Shown here: piece after piece, positions 34,072 through 41,827 of the stretch | Position numbering within the stretch: position 1 is the first letter of the stretch | How the letters are laid out: the number at the start of each line of letters is the position of its first letter | From: Deltaproteobacteria bacterium | GTDB taxonomy: Bacteria; Desulfobacterota; Binatia; Binatales; Binataceae | DNA: 43,308 nt | Direction of reading: 5' to 3' | Assembly (NCBI GenBank): GCA_003135135.1 | Contig: PLDK01000025.1 | Coordinates: 170,376-213,683 of the forward strand | Notes under the pieces: model-generated | Told to the model about the DNA's origin: nothing | What the model saw: the letters and a program-made list of their open reading frames with translations, nothing else | The model's database searches: none | Translations under genes and position numbers: made by a program

Positions 34072-35368
34072 TGTCCTTCCCCCGCGACCCGTTCCCCAGC
34101 GACCGCGCAAGCCATAGCGCTGTGTGCAGGCCGAAGAAGAGGAAAACCCCCACCAGCAGCAGGTTCATGAAGAGGGCCGCGTAATATAACGCCGGGTTCT
34201 GCCGCCGGTCGTGCACATTGGGATGTGGCTCGTAGCTGACAAAACTCGCGGTTGCGCCGTGGTGGCACTTGCCGCAGGTCGTTGGGAGGTTGGCCGGCGC
34301 GACCTTGGAATTGGGATCGGAGGCCTTAAGAATTATGTGAGCGCCATGGCAACTCCAGCATCGCGCCGTCGCGACGAAACCGAGTTCGGTCACTTGGCCG
34401 TGGAAAGTATCGCGGTAGCTCTTAAGCCTCGCCTTGTGACAGTTGCCGCAGGTGGCGACGGTTTTGAGTTGCCAGTTCACGACGTCCACTTGGGCAATCT
34501 GATGCGCGGTATGGCAATTGGTGCATACCGGAGCATTCGAGCGCCCGGCGATCATCGCCTGGCCGTGCGCTCCGGCAAGGTAGTCTACTTCGATGCCGGC
34601 ATGGCACCCGCCACAGGTGGCGGGCACATTTCTAGGGAAGGTCCGGCTCTTCGGGTCCTTTCTGCTCAGGATATCGTGCGCCCCATGGCAACTGGCGCAG
34701 GTGGCGGCCACCAACAGCCCGTCGGAGGTCAGCGCGAAGCCGTGAATCGAATCCATGTACAGCGCGTACACATCCGGAAAGCCATATTTCTTGGCGAGCT
34801 CGGGGTTTCCGTGGCAGGTGCCACAGGTGCGCGGCAGGTTCAGCGGATAGACTCGCGACTTCGGGTCAGTCTTGGCGCGGATGCCGTGCGGGTTGCCGTG
34901 ACAGTTGAGACAGGCCGGAAAGCGGCTCTTCTTCTCCCGCTCAGCGATAGCATGAACGCTGTCCGCATAGGCCGAAGTCTCGCTCGCGTGGCAGCCGGCG
35001 CAGGAAACCGGCTTGACCGAATCGGGATGTGGAAAGGCATGGATGTCAGAATGGCAGGCGACACAACCCACCTTCGAATGGACCGAGGGCTGGTAAATCT
35101 CCGCATTGACGTACACGCTAACCGGCCGCGCCTGCAACTTGGCGCTGGCCTTCAGATTGTGGCATCCCAGGCAATCCTTATCGGTGAGCACCTTGGCCGC
35201 AGTGGCCTTGGTCGTCGCGCCGGCCTCGGTCGCAGTGGCCTTGGTCGTCGCAGCGGCCTTCACCGTCGCTGCGGCATGGCCCATCGCGACCGCACACAGC
35301 AGCATTGCCGCAATAGCGCACGCGATGCGCCCGAAGCCGCTAACCATCCGTCTTGATCCGTGCGCCAT
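34049..35368 (-). CDS. Undecaheme membrane-anchored cytochrome c, CbcA-like
   Basis: 439 residues with a signal peptide (…CAIAAMLLCAVAMGHAAA) and a Thr/Lys/Ala-rich linker. Eleven CxxCH sites follow in order: CLGCH, CVACH, CAGCH, CLNCH, CGTCH, CASCH, CGGCH, CTNCH, CGNCH, CWSCH and CGKCH. A C-terminal membrane helix (NLLLVGVFLFFGLH, about 397-420) is also present. Extra conserved HxxH-like histidines after each site suit bis-His ligation. It is thus a periplasmic electron wire held to the inner membrane. The overlapping b-type cytochrome gene downstream supplies the quinone-binding subunit. The start may be ATG 35347 (MVSGFGR). Confidence 0.93.
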   Translation of the reverse strand: MAHGSRRMVSGFGRIACAIAAMLLCAVAMGHAAATVKAAATTKATATEAGATTKATAAKVLTDKDCLGCHNLKASAKLQARPVSVYVNAEIYQPSVHSKVGCVACHSDIHAFPHPDSVKPVSCAGCHASETSAYADSVHAIAEREKKSRFPACLNCHGNPHGIRAKTDPKSRVYPLNLPRTCGTCHGNPELAKKYGFPDVYALYMDSIHGFALTSDGLLVAATCASCHGAHDILSRKDPKSRTFPRNVPATCGGCHAGIEVDYLAGAHGQAMIAGRSNAPVCTNCHTAHQIAQVDVVNWQLKTVATCGNCHKARLKSYRDTFHGQVTELGFVATARCWSCHGAHIILKASDPNSKVAPANLPTTCGKCHHGATASFVSYEPHPNVHDRRQNPALYYAALFMNLLLVGVFLFFGLHTALWLARSLGNGSRGKDNGASGEQ

Positions 35369-35395
35369 TTGTCTCTCTCGCCCGCGCCGATTCGC

Positions 35396-36928
35396 TTACA
35401 GCACGCCTCCCGTATGACAGGCGCTGCAAGTCGTGTCGCCCACATCAACTGGATGCTTGAACTGGGCGACACTGGTAGGAGTTGCAAGGACCGAGTGACA
35501 GGTATCGCAATCCTGGGGTATCACCCGGCCATCGGAGCTGACGTGCTGCCCATCGTGACAGCGGAAACATCCCGGGTAATAGAGGTGGCCGATGTTGTCG
35601 GGATGAGTGCGCCAGTCAACCCGCATAAAGGGAAACATGTTCTTTTTGTAGATCTGCTGCACGGCGGCGATGGCTGCGCGGATTTGCGGCCACTTCACGG
35701 TATAAATCTCGGAATAGCGATTGCGGTAAAAGGTATCGAGGGAGGTTGCAATTCCCTCGGCCGCCTCTTCCGACGAGCTGTAGTGCTTAATCAGAGCCTT
35801 GACCGCCTGCCGCTTCAGGAAGGGCAGCGAAGGGTCGAGCTGACCCGCCTCGAACGACGCATCGACCGCCTGATCGGGCGGAAGAAACTTATGCGACGGG
35901 CGGGCATGGCAGCTCACGCAGTCCATCTGCTGGATGGGCATCGCTTCGATCTGCTTTGGGGTCAGCGTACTGCCCTTGGCAAGGTATTCCGTGGTCCTTC
36001 CGTCAGGCGTCCTTACTTTTACCCAGGGAATCACCTGGGACTGCTTGTCAGTAGCCGCGAACCATACTTCGTTGGCGATGTTCATGTGCCAGTGGATTCC
36101 AGTGGCGTGGCCGAATTCGGCAGTTCCTCCTCCGGTCTTGATCAGCATCTGGATGCGCATGGGCGTGTTCTTCTCGTCGTATCCATAATGCGGGAAAACC
36201 TTGAGTTGCGCGCCGTAGAACTTCTGCGGCCAATGGCATTGCTCGCAGGCTGCGCGAATCGGGCGCAACTCCTTGATAGGAGTTTCGATAGGTCTGGGGT
36301 ACTTGTTGAACATTACCGCATAGACCTGGTAGGCGCCCGACAGCTTGGAGCGAACAAACCAGGTGGCGCCGGGTCCGACGTGGCAGCCCGCGCATGCGAC
36401 CCGTGCGTGCGGCGAATCCTGGTAGGCGTCGAATTCCGGCTTCATCGGGACGTGACAGGTCTGCCCGCAGAACATCACCGAGTCCGTGAATTGGTAGCCC
36501 TGGTAGCTCGCCACCATGCTGAGAGCCACGAAAAAGAACGCAAAGCCGACCGCGCCGAGAAAGCCGCGCCGAACCGAAGGCTGGTTGAGATCGAGCTTGG
36601 GAAAGGGCGGCAGCTCACCGGGCAAAAACTTCCGGCGCCGCCGGCGTTCGAGCAGCATCCCGGCCGGAATGAGCAATAGGCCTACTATCATGACGGCCGG
36701 ACCGATCAGGTAGGCAAAAATGCCGACGTAGGGGTTCAACTGCACCCCCAGCATCGTCATGCCGGCCAGGGAAAGCATGTCCGCCAGGATGATGACGGCA
36801 ATGATCAGACCAGCGATACTCAGCCGGTTACGAGCCAAACTTGGCAATTGGCGTTCGGCTGCGCCGCCAGTTTGCCGTTCCGGGCGCTCGACTTCCGGCG
36901 CGCCCGGCTCATCTCCGCTCGTTTGCAT
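35396..36928 (-). CDS. NapC/NirT-like heptaheme membrane cytochrome
   Basis: 510 residues from ATG 36928 (AGGTGGA about 5 bases upstream). It has three N-terminal membrane helices (residues about 35-60, 65-90 and 118-140), more than the single helix of NapC. Then come seven heme sites: the first is an atypical CGQTCH (C-x3-CH) and six are canonical (CAGCH, CEQCH, CVSCH, CFRCH, CDTCH, CSACH). The segment after heme 1, MKPEFDAYQDSPHARVACAGCHVGPGA, is the NirT/NapC hallmark. NapC-type proteins oxidise quinol and pass electrons to periplasmic partners. It is a second quinone-linked entry point besides the CbcBA-like pair. Confidence 0.92.
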   Translation of the reverse strand: MQTSGDEPGAPEVERPERQTGGAAERQLPSLARNRLSIAGLIIAVIILADMLSLAGMTMLGVQLNPYVGIFAYLIGPAVMIVGLLLIPAGMLLERRRRRKFLPGELPPFPKLDLNQPSVRRGFLGAVGFAFFFVALSMVASYQGYQFTDSVMFCGQTCHVPMKPEFDAYQDSPHARVACAGCHVGPGATWFVRSKLSGAYQVYAVMFNKYPRPIETPIKELRPIRAACEQCHWPQKFYGAQLKVFPHYGYDEKNTPMRIQMLIKTGGGTAEFGHATGIHWHMNIANEVWFAATDKQSQVIPWVKVRTPDGRTTEYLAKGSTLTPKQIEAMPIQQMDCVSCHARPSHKFLPPDQAVDASFEAGQLDPSLPFLKRQAVKALIKHYSSSEEAAEGIATSLDTFYRNRYSEIYTVKWPQIRAAIAAVQQIYKKNMFPFMRVDWRTHPDNIGHLYYPGCFRCHDGQHVSSDGRVIPQDCDTCHSVLATPTSVAQFKHPVDVGDTTCSACHTGGVL

Positions 36929-36985
36929 ATTCCACCTGCGTTGCTTCTTTTCGGAATCTGGGGAAGCGACGCCCGGTTTCCGAGC

Positions 36986-37023
36986 GGCAAGCGGTCCGAT
37001 CCCTGGGATCGGACTCGCTTGCC
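36986..37023. repeat. Strong intercistronic hairpin upstream of the heptaheme gene
   Basis: GGCAAGCG (36986-36993) pairs with CGCTTGCC (37016-37023), and TCCGATCCC (36995-37003) pairs with GGGATCGGA (37005-37013), giving about 17 paired bases with one small bulge. No U-run follows on the minus strand. It lies about 60 bases before the heptaheme start and may control mRNA processing, or partly terminate transcription. Confidence 0.6.
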
Positions 37024-37124
37024 ATAGGTCGCTCAATGGTGAGATTTAGCCGGTTACCCGTGCGAGGCCATTCACTTGGCTGCTTTGGGTGGTCAGAGCG
37101 AACGCGAGTACAACTGCTGCGCGA

Positions 37125-37153
37125 GGCCGCCGGCGAACTGTAAGCCGGCGGCC
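37125..37153. repeat. Second intercistronic hairpin after cytochrome c paralog 2
   Basis: GGCCGCCGGC (37125-37134) and GCCGGCGGCC (37144-37153) are perfect 10-bp arms around a 9-base loop. It lies 64 bases after the stop of the monoheme gene. With the 36986 hairpin it occupies a 288-base gap otherwise free of genes. Confidence 0.6.
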
Positions 37154-37216
37154 GTCTAAGTCTGCTCGCTTTCAATCCCGCGCGCCTCGACTCATTCTCG
37201 AGCCTGGCGCGCTTCG

Positions 37217-37630
37217 CTACTTCTTGCACAAGGTTCTGACGTACGCAACCATCGCCTTGATCTCGTCGTCCTCCATCGCATCGCCATAGGGCGTCATGAA
37301 CTTGCTCTTGCCCACCGACACGCCGCCCTCCTTCAGCTCCTTGAACATGTCGTCGTCAGTGACCTTGGCCATCTTGGCGCAATCGGACAAATCTCCGCAG
37401 GCGACCGCCTTGCCGTCCTTGTCTTTCAGTTCGGCCGCTTTAGGGCCGTCGCCTTTGCCGGCCGGACCGTGGCACTTGGCGCACGTATCGGTATAACTGC
37501 TGGCCGCGGACGTGAGATCGGCTGCGCGGGCGGTGGTTGAGATCAACGCCAGCGCTGCAACTGCCGGTATGGCCGCCGCGGTGCAAATCCATAGTCTCGA
37601 TCGAATTTTACTGCTCAAGCTCTTCGACAT
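37217..37630 (-). CDS. Periplasmic monoheme cytochrome c (paralog 2)
   Basis: 137 residues: signal peptide ending TARAADL, heme site CAKCH in SYTDTCAKCHGPAGKGDG, likely Met ligand in SKFMTPYGDAM, and C-terminus YVRTLCKK. The mature part is nearly identical to the neighbouring paralog at 37796; differences include AVACGD here against AVAIGD there. GGAAGGAGATAAGCC precedes the ATG. As a soluble carrier it could shuttle electrons between the inner-membrane cytochromes and the decaheme conduit. It arose by tandem duplication together with a porin fragment now degenerate. Confidence 0.94.
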   Translation of the reverse strand: MSKSLSSKIRSRLWICTAAAIPAVAALALISTTARAADLTSAASSYTDTCAKCHGPAGKGDGPKAAELKDKDGKAVACGDLSDCAKMAKVTDDDMFKELKEGGVSVGKSKFMTPYGDAMEDDEIKAMVAYVRTLCKK

Positions 37631-37660
37631 GGCTTATCTCCTTCCTTCGGTGAAAGTGGG

Positions 37661-37790
37661 TTCTCCAAACTTGCTGAAGTAGTAGCCGACGTTGATCGCG
37701 ATGTTATCGCGCAGAATCGTACATGTACTAAAACATCAACCCATGGAACTGAGTGCCCGTATTGGGATGGCCGGTCGCCGAGGTGGTGCG
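37661..37790 (-). pseudogene. Decayed 3' fragment of an MtrB/PioB-type porin gene
   Basis: Between the two monoheme cytochrome genes lies about 120 bases matching the porin coding region 38463-38590 at roughly 80% by eye. Translated on the minus strand it reads HPNTGTQFHGLMF, stop, YMYD, then after a one-base insertion LRDNIAINVGYYFSKFGE. The intact porin has YPNAGTQMEELMVQYEYD then LRDNLAINIGYYFNNFGE. It is a remnant of a duplicated [porin-cytochrome c] unit. Confidence 0.85.
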
Positions 37791-37795
37791 CGCCG

Positions 37796-38209
37796 CTACT
37801 TTTTGCACAAGGTTCTGACGTACGCAACCATCGCCTTGATCTCGTCATCCTCCATCGCATCGCCATAGGGAGTCATGAACTTGCTTTTGCCCACCGACGC
37901 GCCGCCTTCTTTCAGCTCCTTGAACAAGTCGTCATCGGTAACCTTGCTCATCTTGGCGCAATCGGACAAATCTCCGATGGCGACCGCCTTGCCGTCCTTG
38001 TCTTTCAGTTCGGCCGCTTTGGGCCCGTCGCCCTTGCCGGCCGGGCCGTGGCACTTGGCGCACGTATCTGTGTAACTGCTGGCCGCGGACGTGAGATCGG
38101 CTGCGCGGGCGGTGGTTGAGATCAACGCCAGCGCTGCAACGGCCGGTATAACCGTCGCGGTCCAAATCCACATTCTCGATCGAACCTTAGTTGTCAAACT
38201 CTCGGTCAT
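37796..38209 (-). CDS. Periplasmic monoheme cytochrome c (paralog 1)
   Basis: 137 residues from ATG 38209, chosen because AAGGAG lies 8 bases upstream; the frame extends seven codons further. It has a signal peptide ending TARAADL, the heme site CAKCH, a candidate Met ligand in SKFMTPYG, and a C-terminus YVRTLCKK. It lies 122 bases after the porin gene in the same transcript, separated by a hairpin. It is the presumed periplasmic shuttle for the decaheme-porin conduit. Besides the heme Cys pair it has Cys in DLSDCAKM and the C-terminal Cys, a probable disulfide. Confidence 0.95.
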   Translation of the reverse strand: MTESLTTKVRSRMWIWTATVIPAVAALALISTTARAADLTSAASSYTDTCAKCHGPAGKGDGPKAAELKDKDGKAVAIGDLSDCAKMSKVTDDDLFKELKEGGASVGKSKFMTPYGDAMEDDEIKAMVAYVRTLCKK

Positions 38210-38235
38210 GTCTTCTCTCCTTCCTTCCATTCCAT

Positions 38236-38272
38236 TTCCGCCGTTTGATTTGCGGGCCGGGCCGCGGCGGAA
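38236..38272. repeat. Hairpin between the porin and cytochrome c genes
   Basis: TTCCGCCG (38236-38243) and CGGCGGAA (38265-38272) are perfect 8-bp arms around a 21-base GC-rich loop. No U-run follows, so mRNA stabilisation or attenuation of downstream genes is as likely as termination. Confidence 0.5.
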
Positions 38273-38330
38273 GATAGGTCATTCGTTGTTTGTCCCGGAC
38301 TCTCGCTGCTCGTACTCCAATAGCCTCGGG

Positions 38331-40586
38331 TTAAAATTTGTATTTAACAGTTATAAATCCGACATTGGCGTTGTAGGGAGACATGTCGGAGTTGCCGAGG
38401 AATGTCGAGTTTTTGCTGGCGTTGGGCATGTAGTTCGCCACCTGGTCCACCATGGAATTGTGTTCGCCGAAATTGTTGAAGTAGTACCCGATGTTGATCG
38501 CGAGGTTGTCGCGCAAATCGTACTCGTACTGAACCATCAACTCTTCCATCTGGGTGCCGGCATTGGGATAGTCGATCGCCTCCGACGCCGAGCCGGCCGC
38601 GGTAGCCCCCGATTGATGGGTGAGGTTGCTGCCTACCGTGTAGGTGTACTGGATTTTCAGGTGCGACGGCCGCCCCAGGATGCGATTCTGCGGTATCGCG
38701 ACGTCCATGCCGAGATCGAAATTGCTGCCCTGGTTACGGCCATCGGCCGTCCAAACCCACGATTTTCCCGGCACACCCGGCTTTACGCCGGTGCCCCCGT
38801 AAAGCGACCTCAGGTTCCAATCGTACGCCTGCCATGCGTAGTCGCCGAAAAAATGCATGCTTGGAAGCGGATCGTAACTGGCCCCCACCGACGGCGAATA
38901 GCTCGACGTATGCTGCAGGCCGAAGTCGGTCGAGGGGTAGTTATAGTCGTCGTAGTTGAAGGCGGTGAACAGGCTGACTTTTTCGATCGGCTGCACGGAG
39001 GCATAGAGCGAAGTCTGGTTCACATCGACCGTGGCCTCGTCGAACCGCCGCAGGTCCTGAACCTCCTCGATCCCTCCCGGGATCCCGCCAAGCACCTCGA
39101 CCAGGTCGGCGCGGTTGTTGTTGTATCCCGGCGAGTCGCGGTGCGCGTGCTGGTAATCCGCCCGGAAAGTCAGCCACGGATATGGGTTCCAATCGAGCGC
39201 GGGCCCATAGCTGAGTTGATCCTGCTGCAGCACCTCCAGCCCCTCGTTGTGGTTGGTCTGCCACTTCATAGTAAAGTGCGCGGCTATAGTATCAGTCACG
39301 TGGTAGGTCGGCTCGAGGCTGACGTCCTGCTCCGAAAATGAAAAGGGATAAGCGCTGAAAAGCATCTGCGGGTCCGAGATGTCATTGAGCGACTTAACGC
39401 CTTTGAAGGTGATCGCCGGCGTCAGGTTGTCGTAATCGAAATAGGAATAGGTCGCTTTGATATCCAGCGGCTCGATCGGATTGCTGTCGATCGTGAAGTT
39501 GGCGAAGAAAGGTTGCACGTCGCCGCCGAGGCTATTGGGCGCCCCGACCGAACTTAATGACTGCTTCAGCGTGCTGTTGCTCGTAAGCGGGATGAAGGGA
39601 GAGTTCTGGAGCCAGAATCCGTACTCGAGGCTGCCCATCACGTGCGTGTTGAATGGAAGCTGACCCGCTCCATTCACGATGAAGTTGTGAGCCTGGTTGT
39701 TCGGATACATCGCTGCCCGTCCCTCGCATGGGCCGGTAAGCGACGCGGAACTGAAGGCGGTGGAATCAACGCAATTGCTGCCTACTCCGCTGGTATTGAG
39801 CGGGTTGTCCCAGGTCAGGGTCGAGTAGTCATCGACGAAGAAGGATCCCTGATACTGGAACCCCACCAGCCATCCGTTTTTCGCGTATTCCATGCCGGTG
39901 CCGAAGTTATAGGTGTAGTACTGAATTGGCGCCCAGAGTTCGTTCACTTTGTAATTGCCCGGATTGGCGCCAAACATGAAGCTGCCACCGAATGGCTGTT
40001 GGCCGGTGGGGTTCTGGTAATCCAGGTTCGCGCTGAAGCTCAGCGACGGCGACGGCGTATAGCGCACGTTGATGTCCGCGATACCTTCGAGCAGGCTCAT
40101 GTCGAACGGTTTGTCGTTCGCTTCCTGCCAGGATTGGAGGGCGGGACCGGTACCAGTGGGCTTCGAGGTTAGAGTGAAGTTGCCGCCGTTTTCGTTGTAT
40201 GGCGTGCTCGCGACGCCGTCGCTGAAGGCGTGTGGAATCTCGAGGAATTTTGCCTGAACATCGAGCAGGCCGTACTCGCCGAAGCGCAGCGAATACATCT
40301 GGTTCTTTTGTGCGACGTTAACCGCGTCGAACTGGACGTAGTAGTTCTCCGCCTTGTCGCCCAGGATCAACTGGAGTTTCGGGACGATGAACTGCTGCGC
40401 CAGATCGCGGTACTCCTGATACTTCGCCGCAGAGTCGTCATAGGGGACAGGCTGGGGGATGGCGCCCGCCTCGACCGATCCCTGCACCGTGTATTTCCCG
40501 AGATCGACCTGTGCCAGTGCCGGCGACAGCATCGACAACACGAGCGCCATCGTTCCACATCCGGCTAACAACCGATTGAGGTCCAT
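38331..40586 (-). CDS. MtrB/PioB-type outer-membrane porin of an electron conduit
   Basis: 751 residues from ATG 40586 (GGGAGGAAAG just upstream; the longer frame has no site). Signal peptide MDLNRLLAGCGTMALVLSML ends PALAQ. The mature protein is a long run of alternating polar/aromatic beta strands with many Tyr/Asn/Asp turns. It ends in VKYKF, the terminal Phe being the outer-membrane insertion signal. Length and position directly after a decaheme DmsE/MtrA gene identify it as the barrel that sheathes the decaheme cytochrome (MtrB, PioB). The CxxC motif near the N-terminus of Shewanella MtrB is absent. With its partner it carries electrons across the outer membrane. Confidence 0.9.
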   Translation of the reverse strand: MDLNRLLAGCGTMALVLSMLSPALAQVDLGKYTVQGSVEAGAIPQPVPYDDSAAKYQEYRDLAQQFIVPKLQLILGDKAENYYVQFDAVNVAQKNQMYSLRFGEYGLLDVQAKFLEIPHAFSDGVASTPYNENGGNFTLTSKPTGTGPALQSWQEANDKPFDMSLLEGIADINVRYTPSPSLSFSANLDYQNPTGQQPFGGSFMFGANPGNYKVNELWAPIQYYTYNFGTGMEYAKNGWLVGFQYQGSFFVDDYSTLTWDNPLNTSGVGSNCVDSTAFSSASLTGPCEGRAAMYPNNQAHNFIVNGAGQLPFNTHVMGSLEYGFWLQNSPFIPLTSNSTLKQSLSSVGAPNSLGGDVQPFFANFTIDSNPIEPLDIKATYSYFDYDNLTPAITFKGVKSLNDISDPQMLFSAYPFSFSEQDVSLEPTYHVTDTIAAHFTMKWQTNHNEGLEVLQQDQLSYGPALDWNPYPWLTFRADYQHAHRDSPGYNNNRADLVEVLGGIPGGIEEVQDLRRFDEATVDVNQTSLYASVQPIEKVSLFTAFNYDDYNYPSTDFGLQHTSSYSPSVGASYDPLPSMHFFGDYAWQAYDWNLRSLYGGTGVKPGVPGKSWVWTADGRNQGSNFDLGMDVAIPQNRILGRPSHLKIQYTYTVGSNLTHQSGATAAGSASEAIDYPNAGTQMEELMVQYEYDLRDNLAINIGYYFNNFGEHNSMVDQVANYMPNASKNSTFLGNSDMSPYNANVGFITVKYKF

Positions 40587-40657
40587 GACTTTCCTCCCGG
40601 GCCGGCTGCAAAACGCGGTGCGGCCCAGCGATCCGGTGCTTTCCTGTGCGTCCCGCT

Positions 40658-41680
40658 TCAACGCGTGAAATATCTTCCGCCCGGCGAGTTCGAGCCGTGT
40701 ATCTGTGAATGGCAATTGGCGCATTGCTGGTTGATCACGAAAATTTGCCCTCTCTTATGAGGTTGACTCGGATGACTACTTCCGATGTGGCAGCGCTGGC
40801 AGAGCACCGGCATGTTGATCACCAGCATGTGCTGGTTAACGCTGCCGTGCGGGACATGGCAATTCATGCAGTTCATCGCCACCGGCGCGTGCATCCACAG
40901 GAACGGCCCGCGCTTTTCGGCATGGCAGCGGTAGCAGACCTCATTGACCATCGCCGCCCGCAATTGCTTCTGATACGGTCCGCCATGCGGGTTGTGGCAG
41001 TCGGTGCACGTCATCAACCCCTCGCGCAGCGGCATGTGTGACGGCAGATTGATCTCCATCTTTTTGTCGAGATGGCAGCGCAGGCAGACCTGGGTTTCGG
41101 GGCGCGTCACGATGAATGGATTGACGAATTCCGTGCCAAGCGGCGACTTCTTGAGTTGCGCCTGCGGCAGCGCGCTCGCCGTCACCGGACACATCACGGC
41201 GTGGCAATCGACGCATCGAATGCCGCGCTCGGCGTGGGTGCTGGCCCGCCAGAAGCCACGCTCGCCGTTTTGGTGGCATTCGAGGCACCGCTCGTTCTCA
41301 ATCTTGATGTTCTTGAAGGAGGTCTCGCGAAAACTCACAAATCCCGGCGACGGCTTGCTCGGATGGCGTAGGTGCTCGCGGCCGGGACCATGACAGGCCT
41401 GGCACGCGAGGCTTTCTCGGTCGTCGCGCGGCCGGGCCATCATAAGATGGCCCATCATTGTGTTGCGGAAGGCCTTGACCTGTACATCATGGCAACTGAC
41501 GCAGGTGTCATTGTGGACGTAGCCGGGCGGCAGGATAGTCCCCGATCCCGTGGCTTGGGAAAGCAGGGTGCCTTCCGCGCCGATTGCGGGGGGCGATGAA
41601 ATCACGAAGGCGATTCCAAACGCGACCAGCGCCACCAAAAGACCTGCCCAAAACTTTCGCGAGCTGCGTTCCCCCTCCAT
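40658..41680 (-). CDS. Decaheme cytochrome c, DmsE/MtrA/PioA family
   Basis: 340 residues from ATG 41680 (GGAGACGGCAAT upstream). One N-terminal hydrophobic segment (about 10-30, signal or anchor) is followed by ten CxxCH sites: CVSCH, CQACH, CLECH, CVDCH, CLRCH, CTDCH, CYRCH, CMNCH, CQRCH and CANCH. The spacing, with H-rich MMGHLMM after site 1 and GHGPGREH-like segments, is that of the DmsE-type decaheme family, which inserts into the MtrB-type barrel. It is the first gene of the long minus-strand operon; the porin gene follows 71 bases after its stop. No outer-surface MtrC-like cytochrome is present in the window. Confidence 0.94.
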   Translation of the reverse strand: MEGERSSRKFWAGLLVALVAFGIAFVISSPPAIGAEGTLLSQATGSGTILPPGYVHNDTCVSCHDVQVKAFRNTMMGHLMMARPRDDRESLACQACHGPGREHLRHPSKPSPGFVSFRETSFKNIKIENERCLECHQNGERGFWRASTHAERGIRCVDCHAVMCPVTASALPQAQLKKSPLGTEFVNPFIVTRPETQVCLRCHLDKKMEINLPSHMPLREGLMTCTDCHNPHGGPYQKQLRAAMVNEVCYRCHAEKRGPFLWMHAPVAMNCMNCHVPHGSVNQHMLVINMPVLCQRCHIGSSHPSQPHKRGQIFVINQQCANCHSQIHGSNSPGGRYFTR

Positions 41681-41767
41681 ATTGCCGTCTCCATTTCGGG
41701 CGCCCGCCATCGGCAAACGCGCCCTTTAGCGGCTTACCGCCGTCGGTTACACATTGCCCCCAAGACA

Positions 41768-41827
41768 GGACAACTGTGTCCAAAAGACAACGCGATCGTA
41801 TCCGGAAGAACCATCCAACTTTTGGAC
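41768..41827. promoter_or_regulatory. Operator-like inverted repeats upstream of the decaheme gene
   Basis: GGACA-ACTG-TGTCC (41768-41781) is a perfect palindrome. GTCCAAAAG (41778-41786) recurs inverted as CTTTTGGAC (41819-41827). They lie 88-147 bases before the decaheme start, between it and a candidate minus-strand promoter (TTGGCA 41895-41900, 18-base spacer, TATTAA 41871-41876). Confidence 0.45.

Noticed and set aside
34211-35356. 381-codon plus-strand open frame
   Set aside because: Antisense to the undecaheme cytochrome gene with eleven CxxCH sites.
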